From Pseudorasbora parva (lineage: Eukaryota > Chordata > Actinopteri > Cypriniformes > Gobionidae), in contig NC_090187.1 of the NCBI RefSeq assembly GCF_024679245.1, positions 20,842,995-20,906,994 on the forward strand: a DNA stretch of 64,000 nucleotides, in the 5' to 3' direction. The position numbers and the translations under genes were made by a program. This document shows positions 47,221-61,467 of this stretch, one piece after another. The first letter of the stretch is position 1, and each line of letters begins with the position of its first letter. The notes beneath the pieces were generated by a model. That model did no database searches and was not told the origin of the DNA. It saw nothing but the letters and a program-made list of their open reading frames with translations.

Positions 47221-47340
47221 AGCTGGTGGATCTCTCCACTCGATGTTTCAGAGAACCAGGGTTACGACAGTAACCTATTGTTCTCTTTCATCATCTCGTT
47301 TCGAGATCCACCTATGGGAGAGACATGGACAGCTCCCCGA
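47221..47340 (-). promoter_or_regulatory. Internal complementary region of second DIRS
   Basis: Contains the complement of the left extension (GTTACGACAGTAACCTATT) followed directly by the complement of the right extension (GTTCTCTTTCATCATCTCG), the circle junction for this element. Its junction predicts the observed AAC/GTT insertion core. Confidence 0.8.
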
Positions 47341-47422
47341 TTGCCCAATACACTCACAGTGAGGTCCTGTTAGCCAGAAAAAGACGGTCACCCCGAGGGG
47401 TGGTGCACGACGCGTCTCATAA

Positions 47423-48100
47423 TCATGAACTCGCCACACCGACGCAGCCGCGTAACTGTGGTGTGAAGCAGGACATAAAGAAGGCAGGGTTAGGAAGACC
47501 CCACCCCAAGACCGAATGTGCTACTGAGGTTCTGGTGACATCCAGCCTGTAGTAACGCACAAACGTATGGGGAGAAGCCCAACTGGCAGCAGAACAGATA
47601 TCCTGCAATGATACTCCCCTGAACAGAGCCCAAGAGGCGGCCAAGCCCCTCGTGGAATGAGCTCTTATGTTCCCTGGGGGTTGCACTCCCTTTGATTCAT
47701 ATGCCAAGATTATAGCGTCCACAAGCCAATGTGAGAGGCGTTGTTTAGACAGGGGATCCCCTTTGCGAGGAGGAGCCCATGAAACAAAGAGTTGGTCACT
47801 CTTCCGGAACGCGCTGGTCCTAGACACATACGTTTGTAGCGCACGGACTGGACACAGAGCATTTAGCCTCTGATCCTCGGCGGAGGAAAAGGGCGGAGGG
47901 TGAAAAGAGGATAGCTCCAACACCTCCGATGTGAAGGCAGGGAAACATTTCGGCATGAATGCTAGATTAGGCTTGAGGAAAACCTTATCTCCACCCAGAG
48001 AGAAATTGATGCACGAGGGGTGGACCGAGAGTGTATGTAACTCACTGACACGTTTGGCTCAAAAGGGAATTGAGACAGAGCTTCCAGCACCATGGAGAGG
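47423..48100 (-). pseudogene. DIRS tyrosine recombinase, C-terminal part
   Basis: The 47423-47956 frame holds the conserved C-terminal catalytic half: AHSTRGLAAS (H-x-x-R) and FVRYYRLDV (nucleophilic Tyr). Upstream, around 48000-48110, PVIRRMIPEWDLSMVLEAL is read in another frame. The segment that should hold the first catalytic Arg is missing between them, judged against the intact copy at 15845-21211, so the protein is broken by deletion and frameshift. Confidence 0.85.
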
Positions 48101-48149
48101 TCCCATTCAGGGATCATTCTCCTAATGACTGGCAACGAGCGACGCCCGA

Positions 48150-48338
48150 ATTGAAGCCCGCTTCCATACGCAAACAGAAAGTTCGGGGACTTAATTTTTT
48201 CCCGAACGGAAGCACCGTGAGTTCGTAACAAATGCCTTGATAGGCGAACCGAAGAGACTTCCGGTGTGGAGGGTGAATGCTTATGTGGAAAAAAGCATCT
48301 TTCAGATCGACTGATGTGAACCAGTCGTTCCGTTTCAT
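48150..48338 (-). pseudogene. DIRS reverse transcriptase fragment fused to recombinase
   Basis: WFTSVDLKDAFFHISI carries the first RT catalytic Asp and LPFGKKLSPRTF the following block. The YxDD region, RNase H and methyltransferase are deleted. At about 48150 the reading passes into recombinase sequence. The upstream junction to gag lies in a duplicated TTTCATGACACG. Confidence 0.82.
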
Positions 48339-48365
48339 GACACGGGCGTTTCATGACACGTTTCA

Positions 48366-49083
48366 TCCCAACACTTTACCGTCATAAATATCCCTCTCCC
48401 GGTCGGTGGCGCTCTGTGGAGCCAGCCATATAATGTTGAGACGAGCGGCCGCTCGCTCACACACACGAGGATGGATTGAGGCAAGGCCGCTGGGGCGCTA
48501 GCCTGGGGAATAACAGAGGGCGGGGTGGCCTCCTCGTCATCCGAAATATCAAGAAGGCCCACGTCGTCGTAATCACCGGACCCGGCAAGATAGTCAGCGA
48601 GCGGGAGGTTACCCATGAAGATGTCCTCTTCGGGGAACTCAGAATTGGGCTGGCCAGCCAAAATACGAGCCGTCGCGCCCCGGGAGGTCCCCGGTAGCGC
48701 GCTGTCGTCACCGTGTTCCATATCCGAGTGCGACAATTCGAGCTCGCCACACTGAGTAGCGGCAACTTTAAGGCGGTGTCGCAGGAGTTTCCTAGGCAGT
48801 ACCAGGCAGTAACTGCAGTTCTCCGGGTTCTCTATTGCCTCTTCTGCATGCTTGAGGCCCAAGCAGACCACACAGAAAGGGTGAAAATCCTTAGCGGCGA
48901 TAAGAGACCCACACGCGGCCGGGCAGGCCCGTAATAGGCTAGAGACAGAGGAAGCAGACTGAGAGAGCGACGTACCCGCGAAAAACTCAGAAGCTCCGTG
49001 GCGGCAGCCGTGGAACAGTAAGACGGACGAGAGCACGAGCGGCTCCGAATGCAGACACAGAATGTGGCAGAATGAACTGTCAC
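48366..49083 (-). pseudogene. DIRS gag-like ORF1, N-terminal part
   Basis: An open minus-strand frame (48335-49126, non-ATG first codon) with the same Cys pattern as the intact DIRS gag: CPAACGSLIAA, HPFCVVCLGLKHAEEA and CSYCLVLPRKLLRH. An acidic region (DYDDVGLLDISDDEE) follows. It ends at the deletion junction with RT near 48350. The start codon is not resolved. Confidence 0.72.
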
Positions 49084-50013
49084 GCCCGGCGGAGGCTGAT
49101 CTGGCGATATTTCCTCCTGCAGACAATAAGTGAGCAGCGCAAATCTAACCGAACTGTGTCAGTGCAGAGATCGCGAGAAGCGAATGTCAACTGATGTACA
49201 GTAGCGTATGCAGCCCATATATGCCCGCAAGTAAGGGGTGGGGCCTTACTGGACATTGGCTGCTTGCTCCTGCCTGTCTTGTCAGACTTGGTGCAATTGG
49301 ATGCTTCTGCAGAGGTCAGGTACGGATGCCCATAGGTGGATCTCGAAACGAGATGATGAAAGAGAACACTGTTCACCATCATGGTGACTTCAAATAAAAC
49401 TATTATTTTCATTAAAGCATAAATTACACAAATAAAGTCAGTCTGGGTGACTATAATGGGTGAAGCTGGTAATACTGAGTTGTTTTATCCTCTGCTGAGA
49501 TCTTCAGAGATTTAATGTCTTCTTTTATCTTCAGTTGATTTCATCTAAAGCTGTGGCTGAAGTCAGTTGTAATTCTATAGTGCATAGACTTGTAAAATGA
49601 CTTACATTTCTAAGAACAACTGACTAAAACTTTACTTTTTACAATATTTGCATGTTAAATTAACAAAATAGTTTTTACAGTATTACAGTATTTCTATGTT
49701 TTTGATACCAATATTTGTAGAATTAAGAAACAAATTTGTTCGTAATCACATGTTGTAAATATAACACAGTATTCTGTTTAATAGTTTACAGAATTTCATT
49801 GTGATTTAAACAAAAAATAAGTTTTTGGGTTTCCAATAATATTCTGTTTGGATTTTACATTGTTTTTCTGTAAATTTTACGGGCATACGGTTAGATCTAT
49901 TACAGTTATTCATCATATATAGTAGCCTACGGAAACTTTCTGTTCACCAAATAACAATAATTGTAGAATATTACAACCTTATACCATTAAAATCACAATA
50001 ATTTTTTAGAGTG

Positions 50014-53335
<3,322 letters not shown>

Positions 53336-53339
53336 TATA

Positions 53340-53700
53340 AAGGTAATAAGTTGACTTTACTTAGAAAAAGTGAGGAAACTGATTGCCTTAAAATTGTCAA
53401 GTAAAGTAGCGTATTATTTTTTAGTTGGCAAAACGTAACAAAATTTGTAAAGAAAACTTGTTAATCAAGTATACTTAACTCAAAATGATTAGTTCTGTTA
53501 ACTTGTTATTAGTGCTCACATTACTAGGAAAATATCAGGAAACCGATTGCCTTAAAATTATCAAGTAAGCTGAACTTAACACTCAATTAAGTAAGCTTAA
53601 TTGCATCAAGTTGTTCTTACTTAAACCATTCAAGTTGTGTCAACATAATTCTATCTGTGAGCTGATGAAGTGTACTCCCAGAATGCATTGAAGCATGAAT
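53340..53700. repeat. AAGTTNACTT-rich repeat, arm of a degenerate DNA element
   Basis: Many TCAAGTAA / TTACTTGA strings in both orientations, with a near-duplicate block (GAAACTGATTGCCTTAAAATT near 53370 and GAAACCGATTGCCTTAAAATT near 53540). Similar strings at 58125-58262 may be the other arm, separated by later insertions. At 53674-53697 it carries a CCCAGAATGCATTG site. Confidence 0.4.
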
Positions 53701-54028
53701 ACATTAATCAAAGGCCAATCGTAATTGTTTTATTATTTTTGGCTTTATTTTACCATTTTATTTGCTGTCTTTTGTCAGTATAGCCCATATAAGGACAGCA
53801 AATTAACTTGTAATGGTCTTATGAAGTGTTAAAAAAAATGTCACCATTGTTGTGTTTTGCATGCTGAATGTTGAAGTCTGTGTGTGACTCAAGCATTGGC
53901 AATTGTTGGATATTGTGGATATTGTCATTGACAAATATAAAGGCATTATATCGACACAAATAAAAGTTTGTCGTAAGTGTTAGCAATAAAATGTTAAAAG
54001 ATTGTTAACTGGCATTACATTTTTAAAC

Positions 54029-54034
<6 letters not shown>

Positions 54035-54100
<66 letters not shown>
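54035..54100. repeat. (AT)n microsatellite
   Basis: Dinucleotide tract of ~66 bp. Confidence 0.95.
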
Positions 54101-54104
<4 letters not shown>

Positions 54105-54720
54105 GTTAAACGACTTCCTTTTTTAAAAGTTGACATTTATGTGATGAAAGTTGAGTCAACGTCGAGTAGTCGCTAATGACGTCATTAATGAACCAATAAA
54201 CCGGAACCTTTAGCTGAGACGCGAACGAGGGTGCACAGGACAGATATGGCATATGACACAGCACTGCATAAGGTTATCGCTCCTACATAGCAACTTTTAT
54301 ATCAGTCCTTTTGTCTTATGGTCGTTATATTTCTCACAGATTTCTGCTCGTTCTGAATAAGATACAGACAAAGTAGCACAATAAAGATTACATGTGCAGT
54401 GTTTCCCACAGATTCGAAAGCAATGTGTGGTGGTGGAGGTGAAGGAATATCTCGGGGCTAAATACAAGAGCATAACATTACAATGTTGCATCCCCGATAC
54501 AATACAATGTTTTATCTCCATTTTAAAATGACACTGTAAATGTGGTTGATGTAGTAATCAATGCACACTGTGCTGTACTGTTTACCAAAAACTGCTGCAA
54601 ATACCAGTATAATGAAAGCTGTTGTCTATTCCAGTGTTTCCCAACCTTTTTTCAGTCATGGCACCCTTTGAAAATGTAAAAAAAAAATTGTGGCACCCCC
54701 TCGCATAAGTTACACTAGAG
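54105..54720. other. Fragments with hAT-like CAGTGTTTCCCA termini
   Basis: CAGTGTTTCCCACAG at 54399 and CAGTGTTTCCCAACC at 54633 match the start pattern of hAT elements in vertebrates. No matching right ends are seen, so these are fragments or truncated copies. Confidence 0.35.
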
Positions 54721-54773
54721 GTGTAACGGTAACGATTGCTCACGGGTCGGTTTGTATCACGGTTTTAGGTTAA

Positions 54774-55679
54774 CCCCTGTTTCACACCGCAAGCATGAGC
54801 AGTGCATGAGCTGCACGTCTGCGTAACTACATCGTGACTGCAGCTGCAGACGCGTGAAAGTATTCACACTGGAGCAGCGTCATAGCAGCGGCTCCCACGA
54901 TGCTAGGGACTATAGCTGTCTGAGTATTACATACTAAACTAAAATAATTGTTATTATATTTTCTGGCTACCTCACTTTACTTTTTATAATACTTTCACCC
55001 AAACTGAATAATTAAAACAAGTTTAAATGGGTAAATCTTCTACACATGATTTTTATTCTTTGTTTTCTTTAATGACATCCAGTTACTGTTAAAACACACC
55101 ACACGTGCCTCTTGTGTGCATTTTGAGCGCTTTTTTGTGATATTGTATTTATTTTGTCCATCAAAAGTGTGCTTTCACTTTACACCGTGACTGCAGCTGC
55201 AGACCGAAAGCTGTCTGAGTGTTAAATACTAAACTAAACTAAAGTTTATTTTTCTGGCTAGCTTACTTTGATTTTTATAATACTTTCACCTAAACTGAAT
55301 AATTAAAACAAGTTTAAATTGGTAAATCTTCAACAGATATTTTATATTCTTCGTTTTCTTTTCTGACATACTCCAGTTGTTGTTCAAACACACTACACAT
55401 GCTTCTTGTGTGCATTTTAGGCACTTTTTGTGTGAAATCATATTTATCTTGTCCATTAAAAGTGTGCTTTCACTTTAATAGAGCGTCAGGAGCGTCAGCA
55501 GCGAAGCAAAAATAGGCTCGCTGACGAAACCCCCGCTTCACTTCTGCTCACTCGACGCTCCTGCTTGACACTCACGCACTGCTCCTGCTCCCGGTGTGAA
55601 TGCACTCATTGATTAACATGGGCGCCGAAAAAAATATGCGCTGCTCACACACCGCTCGCGCTTGCGGTGTGAAACGGCC
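54774..55679. mobile_element. TTAA-flanked MITE with internal tandem duplication
   Basis: Flanked by TTAA (54770-54773, 55680-55683), with inverted ends around TTTCACACCGCAAGC. TTAA targets are used by piggyBac and Kolobok elements; I cannot decide between them. The interior contains a ~300-350-bp block twice (GACTGCAGCTGCAGAC near 54836 and 55188; AAGTGTGCTTTCACTTTA near 55165 and 55461). Confidence 0.82.
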
Positions 55680-56065
55680 TTAACGGTTTCAGTACGTTTC
55701 GGTATTTGCTATGTTCAGGGGAAAAAGGACTATTGTCAAATAATAATTAATATAAAGAAGGAAGAGACTTACAGTAATATTAATTAAGTTCCAAGTGGCC
55801 AACCAAAGGGAACACTGATCACCATAATGGGGAGAATTTTGGTGAAAATGGTGAAAATTAACATAAATTTAGGAAGTCAGCTTATGTGATAGCCTAGAAA
55901 TCTAGACGCACCCTAGTGGCAGCAAATCTAATCTGCCCGCGAGTGTCGTCTAGCAACTCTCAATACCCATTTGAGCTGTAAACGCCAAGCTCTTGAAGGG
56001 TCAATCACATTGTGTATAGAGTCGGTGGACGGGGCTTAACATAATGATGCTAGAGTTGCGCTTGC

Positions 56066-57800
56066 ATGCTTCTATTTAACACAGAAGCTGGCGAACAGTG
56101 GTCATTTGAATCAGCTTTGACCACGACTCTGGAAGACTTGGAGTTAAGATTTTCTCTGAGAAAAGAACAAAGAACGGCACTGAAGTCATTCTTAAAAAGG
56201 GAAGATGTGTTCGGAGTTTTGCCGACCGGATACGGCGAATGTTTAATGCAGGGGCGTAGCCATCTTTTCAGAAGTGAGGGGGACAGAAATGTCGTAATGA
56301 CATTTTTTTTTTGGACCAATATAATTTATCGCATCTCTTGCTTTTAATTGGGCAAGATATCAAATACACTGCTGAACAATAACCATTAATTAATATCTAT
56401 AATGTTATTCTCCTATTTTTTATGCCAATTTTATGATTGGTTTATATACTACTAACACTTCTGCATTAAGACTTTACAGATTTTATGCAATGTAAAAAAA
56501 AAAAGTATTCTAATGTAAACCATGCTGTTCTCTATGTGAAGATATAGTAAAGTGTAATTTATTCCTGTGATCAAAGCTGAATTTATCATCATTACTCCAG
56601 TCTTCAGTGTCACATGATCCTTTACTAATCATTCTCAGATGAGGATCTGATGATCAACACACATTTATGATTATTATCAGTTATGCTGCTCATGGTGATG
56701 CTTAATTTTTGTGGAAACCATCTAAACATTTGTGGTAAAATTAAAAAAAGAGCTAAATTAATACTTTTATTGATCAGACATGCATTAAATTGATCACAAG
56801 TGATATTTTTAATATTACAAATTAGATAATAATTGATTTAATAAATGCAAATAAATGCTGTCCATTGAACTTTCTATTCAAAAAATTATATTCAAAAATT
56901 CTATAGAATCCTGAAAAATAACATGTAGGCTATCATGGTTTCCACAACATTTTTAAGCAGCACAACTGTTTTCAACACAGATAATAATCATAAATGTTTC
57001 TTGATTATGAAATCCTCATATGAGAATAATTAGTGAAGGATCATGTGACACTGAAGACTGGAGTAATGATGATAAATACAGCTTTGATCACAGGAATAAA
57101 TTACTATATATTCACATAGGAAAAAAACTGTTTTAATTTGTAATAATGTTTCAAAATATTACTTTTTTAACTATTTTTCATTACATAAATGCAGCCTTGG
57201 TGAGCAGAAGATACTAAACATTAATCACATGATAGCCTACTTTATTGTCAATAAATAGCCTACATCGAGATGACTTGAAAAACACACATAAAGCATATAT
57301 TGTCGCAATCGTCTGATTGTCGTCGTCACGTTTCATCTCTCATAACGATTGTTTTCCTTCAGCAGCGTGACTGGGTATTACGAATCCACTATTGGACTTT
57401 CTATGTGAGCGCCCTCCTTATATTAGGAATCGAAAAAAATTACAGGTCATGCATAGATTATTTTTTGTCTCTGAATTTAAATCTTGATGTATTCACATTG
57501 GTTTCTATGTAAATACACTTGCCCGTGACCTCAAGAAGCGCGCTATAAACCGAGGTTAGAGAAGGCTGTTTTTAGTGTCCCTGTTAACTTGGCCGTCCCC
57601 GCGCAGGGTAACGCCGGATCGAATCCCGCTCGGAGCGGGTCGACTAGGATCGGTGAGACCCAGTAAAAGTGCGGGGGACGAAAATACATTTTATTAAAAG
57701 TGAGGGGGACATGTCCCCCGCGTCCCCCGCGTAATCTACGCCCATGGTTTAATCTATCAACGAGCTCCGTTTCACCTTCGTTGCTCTGGTTGGTTGTAGC
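56066..57800 (+). pseudogene. RecQ-like helicase fragment (motif I region), interrupted
   Basis: RecQ helicases unwind DNA using ATP bound at a Walker A loop. The frame from ~56066 reads LEDLELRFSLRKEQ then ALKSFLKREDVFGVLPTGYG, the helix and Walker A region of RecQ-type enzymes. After the hAT insertion the sequence resumes at 57747 with codons for LIYQRAP, which normally follow GKS. The Walker Lys-Ser codons are replaced by a GAA codon plus a one-base frame loss, and a stop comes soon after. It is a non-functional captured or residual fragment, not a host gene. Confidence 0.7.
56249..57746. mobile_element. hAT-type non-autonomous element, copy 2 (complete)
   Basis: CAGGGGCGTAG...CTACGCCCATG ends; flanks GTTTAATG (56241-56248) and GTTTAATC (57747-57754), 7 of 8 identical. 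The copy of the host element at ~60145-60165 shows the joined empty site (GGCGAATTTTAATCTAT). Subterminal GGGGGACA / TGTCCCCC repeats. No transposase frame. Homologous to 5694-7718. Confidence 0.88.
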
Positions 57801-58262
57801 GCTATCCTATCGCGGGCGGAGGGCGTTTGAAAGACAACCATTTATCCCGCCCTTTGGATTGAGTCCTGTCAATGGTGAGTTTCCAGACCAAACATCTTGA
57901 TGTGGGTGTGGCTTGTCAGGCTACTTATGTGACGCATTCCCAAAGTATTAAGTTGTATTTTCAATAACATTCAAGATGACTATAAAAAGAGTGAATGCAA
58001 CTAAGAAGAACGATGACTGCAGAAGTGAAGGAAATTAGTAAAAAGTCTATTTGGAATTGCCCCGCCTCAACCTTTTGCCCACCCACCTGTTTTTTTTTTT
58101 CTTTTGGCAAAATGGTACTCAAACCAGTCAAGTAATGTTTACTTGGGTTTTCTCAGTAACAAAGGCATCACATGCAAATAGTTCAGATTACTAAATTGTT
58201 TTAAGTAAGTTCAACAAATTATTGGACATTAAGTAAAGTTTACTAAAAAGTCTTAGTAAGAA

Positions 58263-58446
<184 letters not shown>

Positions 58447-58447
<1 letters not shown>

Positions 58448-59408
58448 TGCTCTGCTGTCACACTACTTACTGAATAACAGTGAAAGGACTTAAAAGTACA
58501 TGTGTTGCATTTTACTGACATTATTTACATGAGGCTTTTGTTCTTTTCTGACATTATTTATACATGAGCCCTGTCGATCAGAAACCTGAAGATGATCTTA
58601 TGAGCCACCAGTTCATTCCAGAACTGCATGCATCCACGCACGGCACGGTGGGAGTTTTCATGCATTGTTTACTGCCGGAGCCCTGCAGTGCCAGAGATAT
58701 TATTGTTTCCTGGCGCTTTCATATGTTCAGATAAACGTCAACACACCAGTTATTCCCTCATCCGTGAAACCGAATTTATATGTCAGAATCTCTGCTCAAG
58801 GTCAGTAAGCCTGGGTTTCGTCTTCATATGCAAACATTTATATGTGTTCATCTCTCACCTTTAGCTGTCTGGAGATCCTGATTGCGATTTTTGCAGGCAT
58901 AAATCTGTCTAAACAACAAGTTCTTCAAATGAGTTTCTACCTTGAGGGTGTTGTGATTGCATATGTGTGGTGTTTTTTAAATATATTCTGTATTAAAGCA
59001 GCTCTGATATTCGAAGCCGCAGGCAGAGTCTTGCATGTCCACATCTCTCTTAAAACTGTTTTAATAAGTCTTGGGTTATTAAATGCAGTATATTGCATAT
59101 CATTAAACACAGAGGCCTGAACACTTGCTCACTTTTCACAAATAACTGATTTTGATAACACCACAAGCAAAGAAAAAACAAAATGAAGAGTGACATTTCC
59201 ATTTCTTAAATAGTGTTTTTGTCTTATTTTCAGGTTAAACTGGTTATTCAGTGAGAAATATTCTCCTCCATTGGATCCTCCATTCATACAGGACGCAGAC
59301 CTTGATAGTAAAAGGTTTCATACAGGCAGTTGGAGGCAAGAAAAACTATCACATTCTGCTGGAAAAATTAAAAATTTGTATTTCACCAGGAATATGTATT
59401 TAGAAAAT
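58447..59408. other. No gene recognised
   Basis: Open frames of 78 and 92 codons (58628-58864, 58842-59120) overlap. The second is strongly hydrophobic (GVVIAYVWCFLNIFCIKAALIF) but has no family resemblance and no repeat context. A lineage-specific small membrane protein cannot be excluded, but chance is likelier. Confidence 0.3.
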
Positions 59409-59835
59409 ACACTATATTGCCAAAGGTTTTGGGAAACCTGTCTGTAAATGCACATGAACTTTAATGACATCGCATTCTTAATCCGTAGGGTTTAATATGG
59501 AGTTGGCCCGCACCCTTTCTTGGAAAGGCTTTCCACAAGGTTTATGGGATTCTTTGACCATTCTTCTAGAAGTGTATTTGTGAGGTCAGGCACTGATGTT
59601 GGACAAGAAAGCCTGGCTTGCATTTATCCCGATAGTGTTCTATCGGTTGAGATCAGGACTCTGTGCAGGCCAGTCATGTTCCTCCACAACAAACTCACTC
59701 ATCCATTTCTTTATGGACCTTGCTTTGTGCACTGGTGTGCAGTCATGTTGGAACAGGAAGGGACCATCCCCAAAGCATGAAATTGTCCAAAATGTCTTGG
59801 TATGCTGAAGCATTAAGAGTTCCTTTCACGGGAAC
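59409..59835 (-). pseudogene. Tc1-family transposase 3' fragment, minus strand
   Basis: The right part of a Tc1-like element in reverse orientation. Its terminus is ACACTATATTGCCAAAGG on the plus strand, and the minus-strand reading shows WPAQSPDLN and ASAYQDILDNFM blocks broken by stops and shifts. The 5' side ends near 59835. A third Tc1 subfamily in this window. Confidence 0.65.
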
Positions 59836-59848
59836 TTAGGGTTCCAAG

Positions 59849-60308
59849 TAGCCTAGAAATCTAGACGCACCCTAGCGGCAGCAAATCTAATAAGCCAAAC
59901 TCTTGACGGGCCGATCACACGTGTATAGAGTCGGTAGGCGGGGCCATAATGACAACGGCCGAGTTGCGTTTGCGTGCTTCTATTAAACACAGAAACTGGC
60001 GAACGCTGGTCTTTCAAATCAGCTTTGACCGTGACTCTGGAAGACTTGGAGTTAAGCTTTTCTCCAAGAAAAGAACAAAGAAAGGCACTGAAGTCATTCT
60101 TAAAAAGGGAAGATGTGTTCAGAGTTTTGCCGACCGGATACGGCGAATTTTAATCTATTAACGAGCTCCGTTTCACCTTTGTTGCTCTGGTTGGTTGTAG
60201 CGCTATCCTATCGCGTGCAGAGGGAGTTTGAAAGACAACCGTTTATCCCGCCCCTCGGATTGAGCCCTGTCAATGGTGAGTTTCCAGACCAAACATCTTG
60301 ATGTGGGT
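59849..60308 (+). mobile_element. Second copy of RecQ-bearing element, 3' truncated
   Basis: Same TAGCCTAGAAATC start and same helicase-derived segment (VFRVLPTGYGEF, 60110-60150) without the hAT insertion, so it records the empty site. It ends near GATGTGGGTCTG, lacking the terminal AGGCTA. The helicase segment has the same lost Lys-Ser as copy 1, so the lesion predates both copies. Confidence 0.75.
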
Positions 60309-60485
60309 CTGACTCCTCCATTGGATCGTCAGACAGAGGAGAGCGATTCATCACTGCAAAGAACCAACCTGGTCTCACAGAATTCCGTGAAATGAACATG
60401 GACCCTTAATAGTTTCACAGAATCGCTGAAAATTCTGTGATGGGTCCACGGAAGTGATGCCTATGTAAGTCAATGGCAAGCAGCA

Positions 60486-60841
60486 TCAATCAATCGATCG
60501 ATCGATCAATCAACCAACCAACCTACCAACAATCAATCAATCAATGCAGCTTCACAGTGTTAAACAGGACAATATTGCAACAAAATGTGATTTGGATAGT
60601 TTGATTTGGATAGTTAGTTAGATAGTTAGTTGGATAGTTTAATTAGAATTAAAAAAGACCTAATTAATTAATTTTATTTGTATATTTAGTTAAATAACTT
60701 TGATCATAATTTTAATGTGCCCAACCTGGCAAGCCAAACCAAAGGCTACAGTGGCAAGGAACCAAAACTCCATCAGGGCATGATGGAGAAAAATAAACCA
60801 GGCTCAGTCAGGGTACCAGTTCTCCTCTAGCCTATTATTAT

Positions 60842-60884
<43 letters not shown>

Positions 60885-61103
60885 GTGAAATTATACAGTG
60901 TATAATTGTTTATACAGTGTAATATTATTATACACTGGTAAGGAAACCTTACAGGTCATGAATCATATTAGATAGGAATATTCAAAATTTTGGGGTATCA
61001 TGCAAGAGACAGGTTCATTTAGGGTGGCGCGTCGATTACACAAGAATATGAATACTTGAAAGATCGGAATTATTGAGCCGGAGACGGGTTTATTGAGGAT
61101 GAT
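60486..61103 (-). mobile_element. L2 LINE fragment, 3' UTR only, minus strand
   Basis: The ATCAATCAATC tail at 60486-60545 followed by the complement of the L2 3' UTR (CAGCTTCACAGTGTTAAACA). 5' truncated near the part equivalent to 31650 of the full copy. A (TTA)n tract (60838-60884) expanded within it. Confidence 0.85.
60838..60884. repeat. (TTA)n microsatellite
   Basis: About 15 tandem trimers inside the L2 3' UTR fragment. Confidence 0.9.
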
Positions 61104-61216
61104 CATCCGTGGTCCACACACGGATTCCCTGTTCCAACACCGTATTCGCCAGCTTAAGTCAGTCAGCATAATTTTATTTACATTTATTTAAAAAACATAA
61201 CTCAAGCCCTTCCCTG

Positions 61217-61467
61217 TCACGTTTGGAACGAAAGAAAAGAAAAACTGGTGCGAGGACTCAAGTGCAGTAAGGAAGGGTATTTATTTATAAAAATAAAACA
61301 AACTCAAAACAAAACCCACAAGGGGGAAAAAACCACATAATAAGAAAAACAAAATACAAAACTGAAACAAACCGACAGCGACCACAGGGAATAGGGAGAC
61401 GTAGACAATACAACAATCCGACCAAGACTGACAGACACAAGGAGCTTATAAAGGGTAGAAATGAGCA
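61217..61467. repeat. Repeat beginning TGTCACGTTTGG, interrupted by L2
   Basis: A-rich sequence with AAACAAAACCCACAAGGGG, continuing after the L2 at 63136-63190 (GGGAACAGGTGGGAG). I recognise the phrase style from dispersed fish repeats but cannot assign a class. TG-initial start hints at an LTR. No duplication identified. Confidence 0.4.

Larger units (their letters stand above)
46069..49367 (-). mobile_element. Second DIRS-type element, internally deleted, minus strand
   Basis: Begins AATAGGTTACTG after AAC and ends GAGAAC (49365-49367). AAC is the complement of the GTT core seen at the other DIRS. The fold-back copy near 45050 supplies the empty-site sequence (AATGAAAACACTG as complement). 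The internal complementary region at about 47221-47340 contains both end sequences joined (CAGTAACCTATTGTTCTCTTTC). Terminal repeats lie at about 47042-47220 and 49180-49345. Only pieces of gag, RT and recombinase remain, so it depends on other copies. An hAT MITE interrupts its left terminal region. Confidence 0.9.
44460..49580. repeat. Palindromic MITE P2 (right half of the composite)
   Basis: 44715-45460 is inverted at 45590-46068 plus 49368-49580, with centre near 45530. The hairpin core with GCATGCTGGG/CCCAGCATGC is at 45593-45660. It is the mirror copy of P1 including flanks. A second DIRS entered its right arm. Confidence 0.72.
33946..50013. mobile_element. 16-kb composite fold-back: two palindromic MITEs in mirror order
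   Basis: The outer ends CACTCTAAAAAATGATCGTG and, inverted, TTTTTTAGAGTG match, and the match continues inward: 33946-34357 plus 36866 onward is inverted at about 49575-50013. Next inward, palindrome P1 (about 36890-40300) mirrors P2 (about 44460-49580), and inner flanks 40300-40464 mirror 44299-44460. Without later insertions each arm is about 2.5 kb. Arms differ by many substitutions and by private insertions: a Tc1, Harbinger MITE and solo LTR on the left, a DIRS on the right. No coding capacity of its own. Confidence 0.75.
55890..57923 (+). mobile_element. DNA element carrying RecQ-like helicase piece, 9-bp duplication
   Basis: TAGCCTAGAAATC... to ...TGTCAGGCTA with the exact 9-bp duplication CTTATGTGA on both sides (55881-55889, 57924-57932). 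Only the outer six bases (TAGCCT/AGGCTA) are clearly inverted. A 9-bp duplication occurs in Mutator-like and some Merlin elements, so the superfamily is open. It encloses an hAT insertion (56249-57746) and carries a helicase-derived coding fragment. A second copy is at 59849-60308. Confidence 0.8.
60369..61216. mobile_element. Second copy of the CTGGTCTCAC MITE, split by L2 and truncated
   Basis: 60369-60485 matches 23368-23490. After an L2 3' fragment it resumes at ~61104 (ATCCGTGGTCCACAC) and is cut at ~61216 where another repeat begins. The right TIR is missing. Confidence 0.75.

Noticed and set aside
54105..54720. Complete hAT element starting CAGTGTTTCCC
   Set aside because: Two similar starts but no matching right end or 8-bp duplication found; left as fragments.
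58628..59120. Possible small membrane-protein gene
   Set aside because: Hydrophobic frames overlap and lack any family match, start context or splicing evidence; kept only as a note.
60476..60545. ATCAATCGATCG microsatellite as an independent repeat
   Set aside because: It is the tail of an inverted L2 copy, adjoining the L2 3' UTR complement.
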